The notes: generated by a model from the sequence alone, not told the origin. DNA of 64,000 bases from Sphingobacterium corticibacter (GCF_003076635.1 NZ_QDKG01000001.1:1240001-1304000); one strand, 5' to 3'; counted from the stretch's first letter, positions 25,496 to 35,301 are shown. Numbers and translations are program-made.

Positions 25496-27070
25496 ATGAT
25501 TAGAAAAAATATAACCTATACCTTGGCCGGTGTGCTACTTATGATGTCTTGCGAAAAGACCTTAGATAAGCAGCCACTGGATTCTTTGGGAAATACCACC
25601 TATTGGGCAACCACAGCAGATGCCGAACGCACGGTGAATGATATATACCGTTTTTTAGGTTCAGATGAGCGCTTTTTCATGTCTTGCGCCACAGACGATA
25701 GTTATTCTTGGAGCAACTGGCCAGTTGACATTCAATTTGCTGCCAATGGTAGTGCTACGCCAAATACCGACGTGTTTCTTAAAAATTGGCGTTACATGTA
25801 TCAGATGATTGCTAAGGCAAATGATGTGTTAGACAATATTGATCGCGTGCCGAATATGGATGCTGCCGTAAAAGCAGAGCTAACAGGAGAAGCGCGCTTC
25901 TTACGTGCGTTTGCCTATCAGCAACTCGCTGGATTGTATGGCGACGTAGTTTTGTATACGACCACACCAACTCCAGAAGATTTTCAAGTGGCCAAAACAC
26001 CAAAGAGTGAAATTGTCGCTTTCGTGGTGAACGAGTTGACAGAGATTGCGGAAAGCTTACCAACGACGCGCGAAACTGCTAAACAGGGAAGAGCGACGCG
26101 TGGTGCAGCATTAGCACTAAAAGCGCGTACCTTATTGTACAATGAGCAGTGGACTGAAGCGGCTGCCGCAGCGCAGCAAGTGATGGATTTGGGCGTGTAC
26201 ACGATCGACAATAATTACCTAAGCCTATTCAACGGAACAAATGAAAATAGTACAGAGATTATCATTTCTGCACGCTATTTAGAAAATGTGTATACCAATC
26301 CGAATGCCACTTGGATCGGTGGACCGAGTTTAGCAGGTTGGGGACAAATTGTTCCATTGCGTTCTTTGGTAGATGCGTATGAATGTGTCGATGGACTGAC
26401 GATCGACGAATCGCCTTTGTACGATCCGGCAGCGCCATTTGAGAATAGAGATCCGCGTTTGGCCTTGACGATCGTGACGCCGGGTACCGTTGTTAATGGC
26501 GTGACGATTGACGTGACGAATCCAAATTCACCTGATGCCTTGGGCAAATCCAACGCTTCTTTTTCTGGTTATTATTACAAAAAAGCGGTGCCAGCCAATA
26601 TTTCGGGAGCTTGGGATCGTAGCGCTGGCGCAGATGTGATGATTCTTCGCTACGCGGAAGTCTTGTTGACTTATGCGGAAGCCAAGATTGAGGCTGGACA
26701 GATTGATGCATCGGTGTATGCCGCCATCAATCAGGTACGCCAACGTAATGGCGTAAACATGGTAGCGGCTACAGCGGTTACGCATCCAGATCAACAATCG
26801 CTACGTGCCTTAGTGCGTCGTGAGCGCCATGTAGAATTTCCAGTAGAAGATAATCGCTTGTTCGATATTCGTCGTTGGGAGATCGCCGAAACAGTGATGC
26901 AAGGCGTAGCACAAGGAATATTTAATGATTTCGATGCAACACGTGGTGACTTCAATAATTACATCACCGTCGAGCGTCGTACATTCAATGCGGGTCGCGA
27001 TTACCTATGGCCGATCCCAGCAAATGAGCTAAACTTAAATAAGCTGCTTACCCAAAACAACGGTTGGTAA
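25496..27070 (+). CDS. SusD/RagB-family surface lipoprotein
   Basis: 524 residues with a lipoprotein signal (MIRKNITYTLAGVLLMMSC, Cys19), a TPR-like SusD fold with FLRAFAYQQLAGLYGDV near 130 and RADVMILRYAEVLLTYAEA-like helices near 380, and the family end (FDIRRWEI and DYLWPIPANELNLNK). It binds substrate on the cell surface and closes the SusC barrel. It is the last gene of the unit, before a strong terminator. Confidence 0.95.
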   Translation: MIRKNITYTLAGVLLMMSCEKTLDKQPLDSLGNTTYWATTADAERTVNDIYRFLGSDERFFMSCATDDSYSWSNWPVDIQFAANGSATPNTDVFLKNWRYMYQMIAKANDVLDNIDRVPNMDAAVKAELTGEARFLRAFAYQQLAGLYGDVVLYTTTPTPEDFQVAKTPKSEIVAFVVNELTEIAESLPTTRETAKQGRATRGAALALKARTLLYNEQWTEAAAAAQQVMDLGVYTIDNNYLSLFNGTNENSTEIIISARYLENVYTNPNATWIGGPSLAGWGQIVPLRSLVDAYECVDGLTIDESPLYDPAAPFENRDPRLALTIVTPGTVVNGVTIDVTNPNSPDALGKSNASFSGYYYKKAVPANISGAWDRSAGADVMILRYAEVLLTYAEAKIEAGQIDASVYAAINQVRQRNGVNMVAATAVTHPDQQSLRALVRRERHVEFPVEDNRLFDIRRWEIAETVMQGVAQGIFNDFDATRGDFNNYITVERRTFNAGRDYLWPIPANELNLNKLLTQNNGW

Positions 27071-27094
27071 TTCAACTTCGAGTTTTAAAGTAAT

Positions 27095-27131
27095 AAAGAA
27101 AGCCTCCAAATTTTTGGAGGCTTTCTTTATT
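27095..27131 (+). terminator. Strong intrinsic terminator of the SusCD unit
   Basis: Arms 27095-27110 and 27113-27128 are complementary over 16 bases, the middle bases forming the loop; T-rich sequence follows and an A-rich stretch precedes, so it may act in both directions. Confidence 0.85.
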
Positions 27132-27174
27132 ATATTAAGTTCTTTGCGAAGCCGAGGCACGAGGCTGCAGCAAT

Positions 27175-27237
27175 CTATCAACCTTATCAACCTTATCAAC
27201 TTCATCAACTCTATTAACCTTATTAACTATATCAACT
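27175..27237. repeat. Tandem 9-bp repeat, seven units
   Basis: Seven imperfect units of the form (T/C)TAT(C/T)AAC(C/T) in exact 9-bp register. Read on the minus strand they would encode a VDxV(N/D)K-like repeat. The array covers the stop codon of the leftward gene starting at 27549. Confidence 0.85.
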
Positions 27238-27549
27238 CCCTTCACCACAATTCGCACCGCACACGCTAAAGTTATTGTACTCGTCGTAGGCTGCGCCAAG
27301 CTTGCCGCAGATGGTAATAATGCGATCAATTCGGACAGCGACGCCATTATCCATTGTTACAAAAAGACCAGCACCTGAGTCACCTGTCAATGTCATTACT
27401 TGTCCTACTGTTTCATCAATGGTGTTCTCCGTATTGAAATAAAAGACCTTGCCCTGCGCCTTATTCTGAATTAAAGTTTTGATGATCTCTTGGTATTCCC
27501 AAGCGACTGGAAGATAAGAGAGTGTATAAGATTGATGTTGCTTTTCCAT
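27232..27549 (-). CDS. Conserved Bacteroidetes protein, possibly Rof-like fold
   Basis: 105 residues. The start (LSYLPVAWEYQEIIKTLIQ), a middle with a short acidic linker and the segment GVAVRIDRIITICGK are arranged like small Rof/Rho-inhibitor-type proteins (short helix, then five strands); this is fold-level inference only. The C-terminus contains CGANCGEGS with two Cys residues. The stop codon lies within the 9-bp repeat array, so array changes could alter the end of the protein. Confidence 0.6.
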   Translation of the reverse strand: MEKQHQSYTLSYLPVAWEYQEIIKTLIQNKAQGKVFYFNTENTIDETVGQVMTLTGDSGAGLFVTMDNGVAVRIDRIITICGKLGAAYDEYNNFSVCGANCGEGS

Positions 27550-27692
27550 GTACTATAAACCGAATGAATGTGTAATGACTAGACAAAGTTCGTCAATATA
27601 AGTTTTGAATACGACTGCGGCCTTCTCACGCCAACGTCATATTGTCTCGACCGTGTAGAAGAATACCAAAAATTATGTCGTAAATTTAAATC

Positions 27693-28811
27693 ATGAGCAA
27701 TGGGAAGAGAAATAATGGATTTGTGTTCAAGCAGTACGAGGCTCCCTTTCAGACCCCTTTCGACAAGCTTTTCGACATCTTCAAAGAGCTAATCACGCAC
27801 GCTTCTGGCGATTTCGATGAAGCGATTGATTGGTTACGGCAGTTGGATAAAGAGTTTAAACTGACTACACCGGACTATACCGTAGATGACTTCATAGAAG
27901 ATTTGAAGAACAAAGGTTACATCCAAGAGCGATCAGATATCGGTGGCAGCGGTGTCGGACTGACCTCCAAATTGGAGAAAGCTTTGCGGCAGAATGCCTT
28001 GGATCAAATCTTTGGAAAGATGCGCAAAGGTGTTTCTGGGAATCATAAGACGAAATACAGCGGACTGAGTGACGAAAGCACCGGTGATTTGCGGAGCTAT
28101 CAGTATGGCGATAATCTCGACAAGATCTCGATGACCGAAAGCCTGAAAAATGCACAGGTCAATCATGGTATTGGCGAGTTTAGCCTGTCGGAGAATGATT
28201 TAGTGGTGGAGGATACGCAGTTTAAATCGCAGATGAGTACGGTGCTGATGATCGACATTAGCCATAGTATGATTTTGTATGGCGAAGACCGCATTACGCC
28301 AGCCAAGAAAGTAGCGATGGCTTTGTCTGAATTGATTCTAACGCGCTATCCGAAAGATTCTTTGGATGTCATTGTTTTTGGGAATGATGCCTGGCCAATC
28401 GCCATTAAGGATTTGCCGTATCTGCAAGTTGGTCCATTTCATACCAATACCGTGGCTGGCGTGCAATTAGCTTTGGATATTTTGCGTCGGAAACGTCACG
28501 CCAATAAGCAGATCTTTATGATTACAGATGGCAAGCCAAGCTGCTTAAATATGCCAGACGGTACGTATTATAAAAACCCGATGGGTTTGGATCCGTTTAT
28601 TACGGGCAAATGCTATAGTATCGCCGCACAGGCACGTAAGCTAGGTATTCCGATCACTACATTTATGATTACTTCGGATCCTTATCTGCAAGAATTTGTG
28701 GATGAATTTACGGCTTCCAATCATGGCAAAGCTTACTACACAGGTTTAGGCGATCTAGGGGAGATGATATTCTCCGATTATGAGGCCAACCGGAAGAAAA
28801 GAATCCGATAA
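27693..28811 (+). CDS. VWA-domain protein of a MoxR-type AAA/VWA pair
   Basis: 372 residues. The N-terminal half is a helical unknown region; the C-terminal half is a von Willebrand A domain with the MIDAS start DISHS (188-192; family DxSxS), the Thr of HTNT near 252 and the Asp in MITDGKPS near 275. No signal or membrane segment, so cytoplasmic. It is followed after 91 bp by a MoxR/Mg-chelatase-like AAA+ ATPase; such pairs act like metal-chelatase or cofactor-insertion machines. The substrate is unknown. Confidence 0.85.
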   Translation: MSNGKRNNGFVFKQYEAPFQTPFDKLFDIFKELITHASGDFDEAIDWLRQLDKEFKLTTPDYTVDDFIEDLKNKGYIQERSDIGGSGVGLTSKLEKALRQNALDQIFGKMRKGVSGNHKTKYSGLSDESTGDLRSYQYGDNLDKISMTESLKNAQVNHGIGEFSLSENDLVVEDTQFKSQMSTVLMIDISHSMILYGEDRITPAKKVAMALSELILTRYPKDSLDVIVFGNDAWPIAIKDLPYLQVGPFHTNTVAGVQLALDILRRKRHANKQIFMITDGKPSCLNMPDGTYYKNPMGLDPFITGKCYSIAAQARKLGIPITTFMITSDPYLQEFVDEFTASNHGKAYYTGLGDLGEMIFSDYEANRKKRIR

Positions 28812-28902
28812 GGAAGGAAGCTCGGCTTACGTCACCCAAAGTACGGGAAAGCGAGCGCATTAAATTGATTACAAAACACAGCGATTAAGAGATTACAGAT
28901 CT

Positions 28903-30372
28903 ATGAACTATACAGATATTACCACCTTTGGCGCGTTGAAAAACGCCAACTATACATCAAGACACATTAAGGAAGAGCTACGCCAAAATCTGATGGAGAA
29001 AATCCGTCGGGGCGAAACCGTTTTTGAAGGCGTACATGGCTATGAAGATACCGTGATCCCCGAACTAGAGCGAGCGATTCTTTCTAAACATAATATCAAT
29101 TTGCTGGGTTTGCGCGGGCAGGCGAAAACGCGCTTGGCTCGTTTGATGATTAATCTTTTGGACGAATATATTCCGGTGGTTGCCGGTTCGGAGATTAATG
29201 ATGATCCTTTTGATCCGATTTCGCGCTACGCCATCGAACAATTGCAAGCGCATGGTGATGATACACCGATTACGTGGCTGCATCGCAGCGAACGATTTGC
29301 AGAGAAATTAGCGACACCCGATGTCACGGTGGCCGATTTGGTTGGTGATGTGGATCCGATCAAAGCCGCAAATCTGAAACTAAATTACGCCGATGATCGC
29401 GTCATCCACTTTGGGATGATTCCACGCGCTAATCGCTGCATCTTCGTAATCAATGAACTGCCCGATTTGCAAGCGCGTATCCAAGTGGCCTTGTTCAATA
29501 TCTTGCAAGAAGGCGATATTCAGATTCGTGGTTTCAAGCTACGCTTGCCATTGGATATCCAATTTATATTTACCGCCAATCCAGAAGATTATACGAACCG
29601 TGGCAGTATTGTGACGCCTTTGAAAGACCGGATTGGTTCGCAGATCCTGACGCATTATCCTACTTCCGTAGCGATTGCCAAGCGCATCACCGAACAAGAG
29701 GCTGGATTAGAGTCTGCGCAAAAGGAACAAATCTATGTACCCGAGTTGGCGCGCGATCTACTGGAGCAAATCAGCTTTGAAGCGCGTGAAAGTGATTTTA
29801 TCGATGCGAAGAGCGGTGTAAGTACCCGAATGGGAATCACGGCATTTCAAAACTTACTTAGTGCGGCAGAATTGCGTTTATTGCGCACAGGCGATCAGTC
29901 GACGGCGGTTCGTTTAAGTGATTTTATGGGTATTATTCCTGCCATCACCGGCAAGGTCGAACTGGTGTACGAAGGCGAGCAGGAGGGAGCGGCGACGGTC
30001 GCCATTCAGCTGATCGAAAGTGCGGTGAAAACCTTATTCAATACCTTATTTCCGAAAGTAGAAAAATTGGAGCGCGAAAATCAGCGTTATCCGTATGATG
30101 AGATCGTGCGTTGGTTCTCCGAATCGGATGAGGGCATTCATTTATCGGACGAGTCGACTGATGCGGAATATCAAGCACAGTTGGATGAGGTAAAACCATT
30201 GCGGCAGCTGCTCACACAGTATCAGCCAGATACAAAACCCGAAGATATCTACTTCCTCAGCGAATTCTTGCTTTGGGGACTGACGCTAAACAATAAGTTG
30301 AGCAAGTACCGTTCAGGCAAAGGATCGCAGTTTGAGGACAATTTTCATGGATACCTTCGGGATAAGATTTAA
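28903..30372 (+). CDS. MoxR/magnesium-chelatase-like AAA+ ATPase
   Basis: 489 residues, cytoplasmic. Walker A is GLRGQAKTR (69-77), with Ala where the usual GxGKT has Gly; Walker B reads FVINELPD near 181-188, with Asn in place of the first Asp; sensor 1 is TANPED near 226-231 and the arginine-finger region KDRIGSQ follows. The C-terminal half (about 300-489) is helical lid plus extension. It pairs with the VWA protein upstream. The Walker changes may be typical of this subfamily rather than damage. Its stop codon overlaps that of the convergent gene. Confidence 0.87.
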   Translation: MNYTDITTFGALKNANYTSRHIKEELRQNLMEKIRRGETVFEGVHGYEDTVIPELERAILSKHNINLLGLRGQAKTRLARLMINLLDEYIPVVAGSEINDDPFDPISRYAIEQLQAHGDDTPITWLHRSERFAEKLATPDVTVADLVGDVDPIKAANLKLNYADDRVIHFGMIPRANRCIFVINELPDLQARIQVALFNILQEGDIQIRGFKLRLPLDIQFIFTANPEDYTNRGSIVTPLKDRIGSQILTHYPTSVAIAKRITEQEAGLESAQKEQIYVPELARDLLEQISFEARESDFIDAKSGVSTRMGITAFQNLLSAAELRLLRTGDQSTAVRLSDFMGIIPAITGKVELVYEGEQEGAATVAIQLIESAVKTLFNTLFPKVEKLERENQRYPYDEIVRWFSESDEGIHLSDESTDAEYQAQLDEVKPLRQLLTQYQPDTKPEDIYFLSEFLLWGLTLNNKLSKYRSGKGSQFEDNFHGYLRDKI

Positions 30373-31517
30373 GCCAATTGCGGCTTTTTAAGGCGCTTGG
30401 CGGTTGTCGGTTTTTTCTTACGCTTGTACCACCAGACATAGAAACCGGTGATCGGCAAGGTAGCGCAGATCAAGCTGGCTAAAAAGTAAATAATTTTGGT
30501 GGTCAGCCCGCCGATATAACCGGTATGCAAGCCAAAGTTGGCGCGTGAAACCCACTCGCCACCTTTGGCTTCGCTCATAGGTTTTGGATTGTTGGGCATC
30601 AGCTCCAAGGTATAGCGATTGAAGCGTAAATCGCGCCAACTACCATCAATCATGTCCGTACAGGCGTAGATTACTTCCTCATCTTCTTCTGGAATATGGA
30701 TAATGACAGCATCTTTGTTGACGCTAGCAATTTCGTGTCGTACTTTATAGAAGATCGAATCGGCGATGGCAAAAGCATTTAAAGTATTTGCATTCGTTTC
30801 CGGTTTTAGGATCTCTTCGGTCTTGTTGCGCGGAGATCGTGGATAGCCGCCTGCTAGATCTACCACCGTTTTGCGCAACCAAGGAAAGGACATCATCATG
30901 GCCGTAAATGCCATTACTAACGCGATGATCAGAGAATAAAAGCCCAATACGTTATGCAAGTCATAATTGATTCTTTTCCATTTGGTTTTCCAGTTAATTG
31001 TGAAGCTTTGCTTCACCATACGTTTGTTCCAACGCTTGGGCCACCACAGGATTAATCCCGACAAAGTAATTACGAAGAACATCAGCGTTCCCCAACCCGT
31101 CACTTGTCTGCCAATATCGGTAGGTAACCATAGGTGCCGATGTCCTTCATCCATAAAATGGAAGAAATCCTCGTGATCCACTTCGGCAATGATCTGCGCA
31201 TTGTATGGATTTACATACATCAGGGTATCGCCGTGGTTGATGCCAATCTTGATGGGTTTGCCATGGCCGTAATACCAGAAGCTTTCCAGTTCTTTTTCTG
31301 GATGTTCGGCTTTAATTTTTTGATAGACTACGCTCGGTGGCAATAATTCTGTCTGTTCCGAGCTGTCGGGTGAGGCGCTGTAGAGCCAAGAATATTTGAT
31401 CTCTTCTTCGAATACCAAAGCACAGCCCGTAATCGACAAGATCACGACCACAATGCCCGATACTAAACCCAGCCACAGATGCAGCCAAGCGTTGATCTTT
31501 AATAGAATTTTTTTCAT
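30369..31517 (-). CDS. PepSY-associated TM helix protein
   Basis: 382 residues with four main TM helices: the typical start (INAWLHLWLGLVSGIVVVIL, about 8-30), one near 133-152 (GWGTLMFFVITLSGLILWWPKRW), one near 190-212, and one near 340-365, followed by a basic tail. Periplasmic PepSY-like loops lie between. The family is linked to siderophore uptake, probably in ferric-siderophore reduction at the inner membrane. It is the last gene of a leftward cluster with a TonB receptor and DUF4374 proteins, which agrees with an iron role. Confidence 0.9.
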   Translation of the reverse strand: MKKILLKINAWLHLWLGLVSGIVVVILSITGCALVFEEEIKYSWLYSASPDSSEQTELLPPSVVYQKIKAEHPEKELESFWYYGHGKPIKIGINHGDTLMYVNPYNAQIIAEVDHEDFFHFMDEGHRHLWLPTDIGRQVTGWGTLMFFVITLSGLILWWPKRWNKRMVKQSFTINWKTKWKRINYDLHNVLGFYSLIIALVMAFTAMMMSFPWLRKTVVDLAGGYPRSPRNKTEEILKPETNANTLNAFAIADSIFYKVRHEIASVNKDAVIIHIPEEDEEVIYACTDMIDGSWRDLRFNRYTLELMPNNPKPMSEAKGGEWVSRANFGLHTGYIGGLTTKIIYFLASLICATLPITGFYVWWYKRKKKPTTAKRLKKPQLA

Positions 31518-31606
31518 GCGTTCAATATCTCTTCAGGGATAATCGGTCAAAAAAATATCTTCCTGCCACATTGCAACAGGAAGATATTGAAATAGATGTA
31601 GGGAGA

Positions 31607-32836
31607 TTATTTCAAGCGGTACAACATTGGCGTATCGCCGTCAGCACCGTCAATGCGCGCGCCACGAGTCAATTTGTCCGTTGCAGAATCGTATTCCCAG
31701 ACATATACGCCATCAGCGTTAGGATCGTTCACTGCGATGTATGCTTTGCCATTGTGTACTACACCAGAGCGTGAGTTGCCTACTAATGGGAAGTCTAGTT
31801 TTTTTACGACCTGTTGCGTGTTTACATCGATGATCAAGTATTCCCACATAGCAGCATACCACCAGTCGTTGAATTCTTTGATGTTGGTTTGGGTATCGTG
31901 CGCACTGATCAACATGGCTTTACCGTTACCAATGTAAGAAACACCCAATTGGTTGTCGCCACCGCGCTGCGCGCTGATGTTGAAGAAGTAGTTAGGATCG
32001 ATTTTGTCATCACCATCTTTCACACGGTATACACCTGTAGGCAATGCTGCTTTACCACCGCCTAATACCGGCATTGGAATCGTCAAGATGTACGTATAGC
32101 CATTGTCTTTGAAGTTGCTGAAGTACGAGTTACGCACAGTTCCAAGCGGTGCAGAACGCGCATCTTCACCTGTTTGTTGGAAGTTAGATAAGCTTGGGTA
32201 ATCTACTGTACCGGTGTAAGATTTATCATAGTGTACTTGAGTTTCCTCGTTGTATAAGCCGTAACCGATAAACAGTTTGTTTCCTTGAGGAATCACCGAG
32301 AATACGCGTCTAGCATGTTTCTCTGGAAGACCTGTTTTGTCGAATTCACCGCTTTTCGTGACTTCCATTTTCTCCACGTCTACAACAGCATAGTAGTTGT
32401 TAGAGCGCGCACCAAACATCAATTCAGTATCGCTCAACCAGGCGTGCCATCCTAAGTACAAGCTTGGTAGTTGCGAGAAAGGGATTTCGCGGATGGTTTT
32501 CAATACGCCATCCTCAAAACGGTATTTTCCAAATTTGTTAGAATTTGGATCTACGTGGTAGATATCACGTCCTTTTTGTACCAAATTTTCTTCCCAAGTC
32601 AAAATGTCAGATACATTTGTACCTTTTCCTACTGGAGAAATTACCCCGCTCATCAAGTCTTCGATAGGCAACATATAACGACCATTGTCGGTACCGACGA
32701 TCACCGCAAATTCTGGATCGACGATATCCTCTGGTGCTGGTGCATCGTCACTACAAGACGTAGCCGAAAAACTAAGAGTAGCTAAAGCCATTGCTACGGC
32801 CCAAACACTTTTTTTAGTGTGTTGTAAATTGATCAT
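31607..32836 (-). CDS. DUF4374 surface or periplasmic lipoprotein
   Basis: 409 residues with a lipoprotein signal (LATLSFSATSC, Cys28) and a beta-propeller-like repeat of strands (AVIVGTDNGRYMLP, LYLGWHAWLSDTELMFGARSN, NISAQRGGDNQLG). DUF4374 proteins accompany TonB receptors for iron compounds in Bacteroidetes. It is 14 bp downstream of the receptor gene. A paralogue lies on the other side of the receptor (35342-36562), with the shared ending NISAQ...IGNGKA...YVWEYD. Confidence 0.9.
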   Translation of the reverse strand: MINLQHTKKSVWAVAMALATLSFSATSCSDDAPAPEDIVDPEFAVIVGTDNGRYMLPIEDLMSGVISPVGKGTNVSDILTWEENLVQKGRDIYHVDPNSNKFGKYRFEDGVLKTIREIPFSQLPSLYLGWHAWLSDTELMFGARSNNYYAVVDVEKMEVTKSGEFDKTGLPEKHARRVFSVIPQGNKLFIGYGLYNEETQVHYDKSYTGTVDYPSLSNFQQTGEDARSAPLGTVRNSYFSNFKDNGYTYILTIPMPVLGGGKAALPTGVYRVKDGDDKIDPNYFFNISAQRGGDNQLGVSYIGNGKAMLISAHDTQTNIKEFNDWWYAAMWEYLIIDVNTQQVVKKLDFPLVGNSRSGVVHNGKAYIAVNDPNADGVYVWEYDSATDKLTRGARIDGADGDTPMLYRLK

Positions 32837-32850
32837 TTTAATTGTATTAA

Positions 32851-35259
32851 TTAGTAAATATTTAAGTTGTAACGGAATTTCATAGATATAAACCGACCTG
32901 GTTTTTGCAGCTTAGAGTTGTCGTAAGCAATCACGTCGGTTAAGTTTCTGCCTTCTAAAGTGAAGTTGTACAAGCCATGCTTAATGGAGTAGGTGATACC
33001 TGCATTCTGGATCAATTGTGTCGGAATGTAGTAGTTGGTCGAGCGATCACCCAATTTGGACCAAGTGGTGGAGTATTCGTTCACGTATTGCATAAACCAA
33101 TTGAACTCAATACGTGTTCCTTCGCCTAGGATGTCATTCTTCCCGATAATGAAATCGGTATTTCCATATAGCCAAGGTTTATCTGGTAGGCGGTTGCCAT
33201 AGGTTACTTTCACCCGGTTTGTTCCGCGTACATATTGCTCGCGATCTACCGCGCTTTCGTAGCTGCCATTGATCGTGAACTTCAATAAGTCACCGTACGA
33301 GTACGTCATTTCCATCTCGGCACCTTCTACCTTGATACCACCGTAGTTGTAGTATTGGCTAAAACTTTCAGAAGAACCAGATACTACACCTGGAGGCGTG
33401 CGGTGAATGTAGTTATCTGCATCGCGGTAGAATATGCCTGCGGTCGCATAGATGCGGTGCCTATCATTTATCTCACCATTGTAGAATACACCCAAATTAT
33501 AATTATGGCTGCTCTCTGGTACTAGACCTACGTTAGGATATACATCTACACCATTACCAAATAATTCTACGAGTGTAGGTAGGCGATAAGCGTACTCATA
33601 AGAAGCTTTTACGCCTAGACCTTTAGACAAGAAGTAGCTAGATGCTGCACCATATCCCACATAGCTTTTAGATTGGCGCGTATCGCTACCGTCTTCATTT
33701 TCTACACGGCCAGCAAAATTATAGTACTTTGCAAAAATCTGATTACGCCATTTCTTGTCGAAGAAGTCGTGCATATAATTCAGGCCTACAATATTTTTGC
33801 TAACGGTATTGTTTTGGCGATAGCTGTGATTGTATGGATCAATCTCATTATAGCTTTTACGATGATTGTTGGAGAAGGAATGCGTGAGGTTGATCGTTTG
33901 TACTGGATTAATCTCGTAATTAAATGTGCTCTGTATCAAACTATTGTAGCCATTGTAGTGCTGTATAGATTTAGTGAGGTTGATCTCGCCAGCCTCTGGG
34001 AAATAGATGTCAGGTCGGGCATCCCAACGGTACACGCGATAAGAACTCGTATCGGTTACGATAGATTTATCGTTGGCAAAGTTGGCGAAGATTGTAGCAG
34101 ACAAACCGCGCGTGAATAGGTTTTCTTTGCGGTAACGTAGGCTAGGGACAATACTGTTGCTTTTTTCGAACACGTGACCATATACTTTTTGTTGCGTAGC
34201 ACCAGTTTGTACTTCTCTATACACGTTATTATAGGTCAGTCCTAGTACAAATACATCGGCCCAGCTTTTGCCCGATAAGCCAGCTTCTACCTGCGTCATG
34301 TTAGAGCGGTATGCATCGTGAAAACGCTTCGCAGAAGAAAGAGTGTCAAACTTGTTCGGATTATCTGGATTGACAACCTCTAAGAACACACGTGCTTCAG
34401 GATTAGTACGCATCCGATAGTCATTGTCCGAATAGTTGAAGAACGAGTTTACATTCACATGTAAGCCTTTTTTCGGATCGGTAAAGCTACCGCTCAATGC
34501 CGCACGGTGCGTATTGAAGGAACCATAGCTATAACTCACATCAATTGATTTCCGGCGATCGCGTTTGGTAATGATATTCACCGCGCCACCCAAAGCATCC
34601 GAAGTAAGATGTGCTGGAATAACACCTTTGTATACCTCAATGCGCTCGACGATGTTGACCGGAATATTGTTGAAAGACATGCCGCTGCCATAGGCTTCGA
34701 TCGGCACGCCATCGATAAAGAATTTGATGTGATTGCCCGACATCCCATTGATCGAGAACGAATAACTAGAACCCAAACCACCTTGCTCACGGATTTTGAC
34801 ACCGGTACTACGATTCAAGATCTGGTTGATATCGGTATTACTATTCGCGTATTGCTTCGTTTCGATCACATTTACATTGAAACCTGATTGTTGGATTTCT
34901 TTGGCTTTGCTAAGGCCTTGCACCTGTACTTGCTCGATGTTCTCGTCCGATTCTTCTAACGTAAAGTTGATGTTAGTCAGAGGAGTTGTGCCCACACGAA
35001 TATTTCTTTGTTGTGTTTTGAAACCCATGAGACGGGTTTCTAAGACGTAATCCCCCGGCGCTATGGCTTGTATACTATATTTTCCAGCGGCATCGCTCTG
35101 CGTTTGCTTGCTGTCTTGATTTAGGATGCGGATTGTTGCGCCTTCTGCCCCCTGATTATTTTTTGTTTTGATTGTTCCACTTACTGTAATTCCCTGCCCG
35201 TATGACGCAGCCACTGCGACGAACATGAGGAGACAAAGTCTCCATTTCAGACCCAACAT
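32851..35259 (-). CDS. TonB-dependent outer membrane receptor, probably siderophore
   Basis: 802 residues: signal peptide (WRLCLLMFVAVAASYGQG), carboxypeptidase-regulatory-like domain (about 24-108), plug (about 115-235, with DINQILNRSTGVKIREQGG and GVIPAHLTSDALGGAVNIITK), and a 22-strand-type barrel. No STN domain is present, so unlike the SusC protein it should not itself signal to FecR. Flanking DUF4374 proteins and the PepSY-TM gene point to a ferric siderophore. An inverted repeat lies 22 bp before the start codon. Confidence 0.93.
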   Translation of the reverse strand: MLGLKWRLCLLMFVAVAASYGQGITVSGTIKTKNNQGAEGATIRILNQDSKQTQSDAAGKYSIQAIAPGDYVLETRLMGFKTQQRNIRVGTTPLTNINFTLEESDENIEQVQVQGLSKAKEIQQSGFNVNVIETKQYANSNTDINQILNRSTGVKIREQGGLGSSYSFSINGMSGNHIKFFIDGVPIEAYGSGMSFNNIPVNIVERIEVYKGVIPAHLTSDALGGAVNIITKRDRRKSIDVSYSYGSFNTHRAALSGSFTDPKKGLHVNVNSFFNYSDNDYRMRTNPEARVFLEVVNPDNPNKFDTLSSAKRFHDAYRSNMTQVEAGLSGKSWADVFVLGLTYNNVYREVQTGATQQKVYGHVFEKSNSIVPSLRYRKENLFTRGLSATIFANFANDKSIVTDTSSYRVYRWDARPDIYFPEAGEINLTKSIQHYNGYNSLIQSTFNYEINPVQTINLTHSFSNNHRKSYNEIDPYNHSYRQNNTVSKNIVGLNYMHDFFDKKWRNQIFAKYYNFAGRVENEDGSDTRQSKSYVGYGAASSYFLSKGLGVKASYEYAYRLPTLVELFGNGVDVYPNVGLVPESSHNYNLGVFYNGEINDRHRIYATAGIFYRDADNYIHRTPPGVVSGSSESFSQYYNYGGIKVEGAEMEMTYSYGDLLKFTINGSYESAVDREQYVRGTNRVKVTYGNRLPDKPWLYGNTDFIIGKNDILGEGTRIEFNWFMQYVNEYSTTWSKLGDRSTNYYIPTQLIQNAGITYSIKHGLYNFTLEGRNLTDVIAYDNSKLQKPGRFISMKFRYNLNIY

Positions 35260-35280
35260 ATTTTTATTTAGATTAATGAC

Positions 35281-35301
35281 ACATAAGAATGTAGCTTATG
35301 T
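35281..35301. promoter_or_regulatory. Inverted repeat before TonB receptor gene
   Basis: ACATAAG, 7-bp spacer, CTTATGT: a perfect 7-7-7 dyad 22 bp upstream of the receptor ATG. It could be an operator (for an iron regulator) or a hairpin in the leader RNA. It does not match the E. coli Fur box. Confidence 0.4.

Noticed and set aside
27175..27237. CRISPR array
   Set aside because: Units are 9 bp in direct contact without spacers.
27135..27347. Leftward ORF of 70 codons ending in a V-D/N-K repeat
   Set aside because: It overlaps the better-supported 105-aa gene in another frame, and its repetitive tail is simply the translated 9-bp array.
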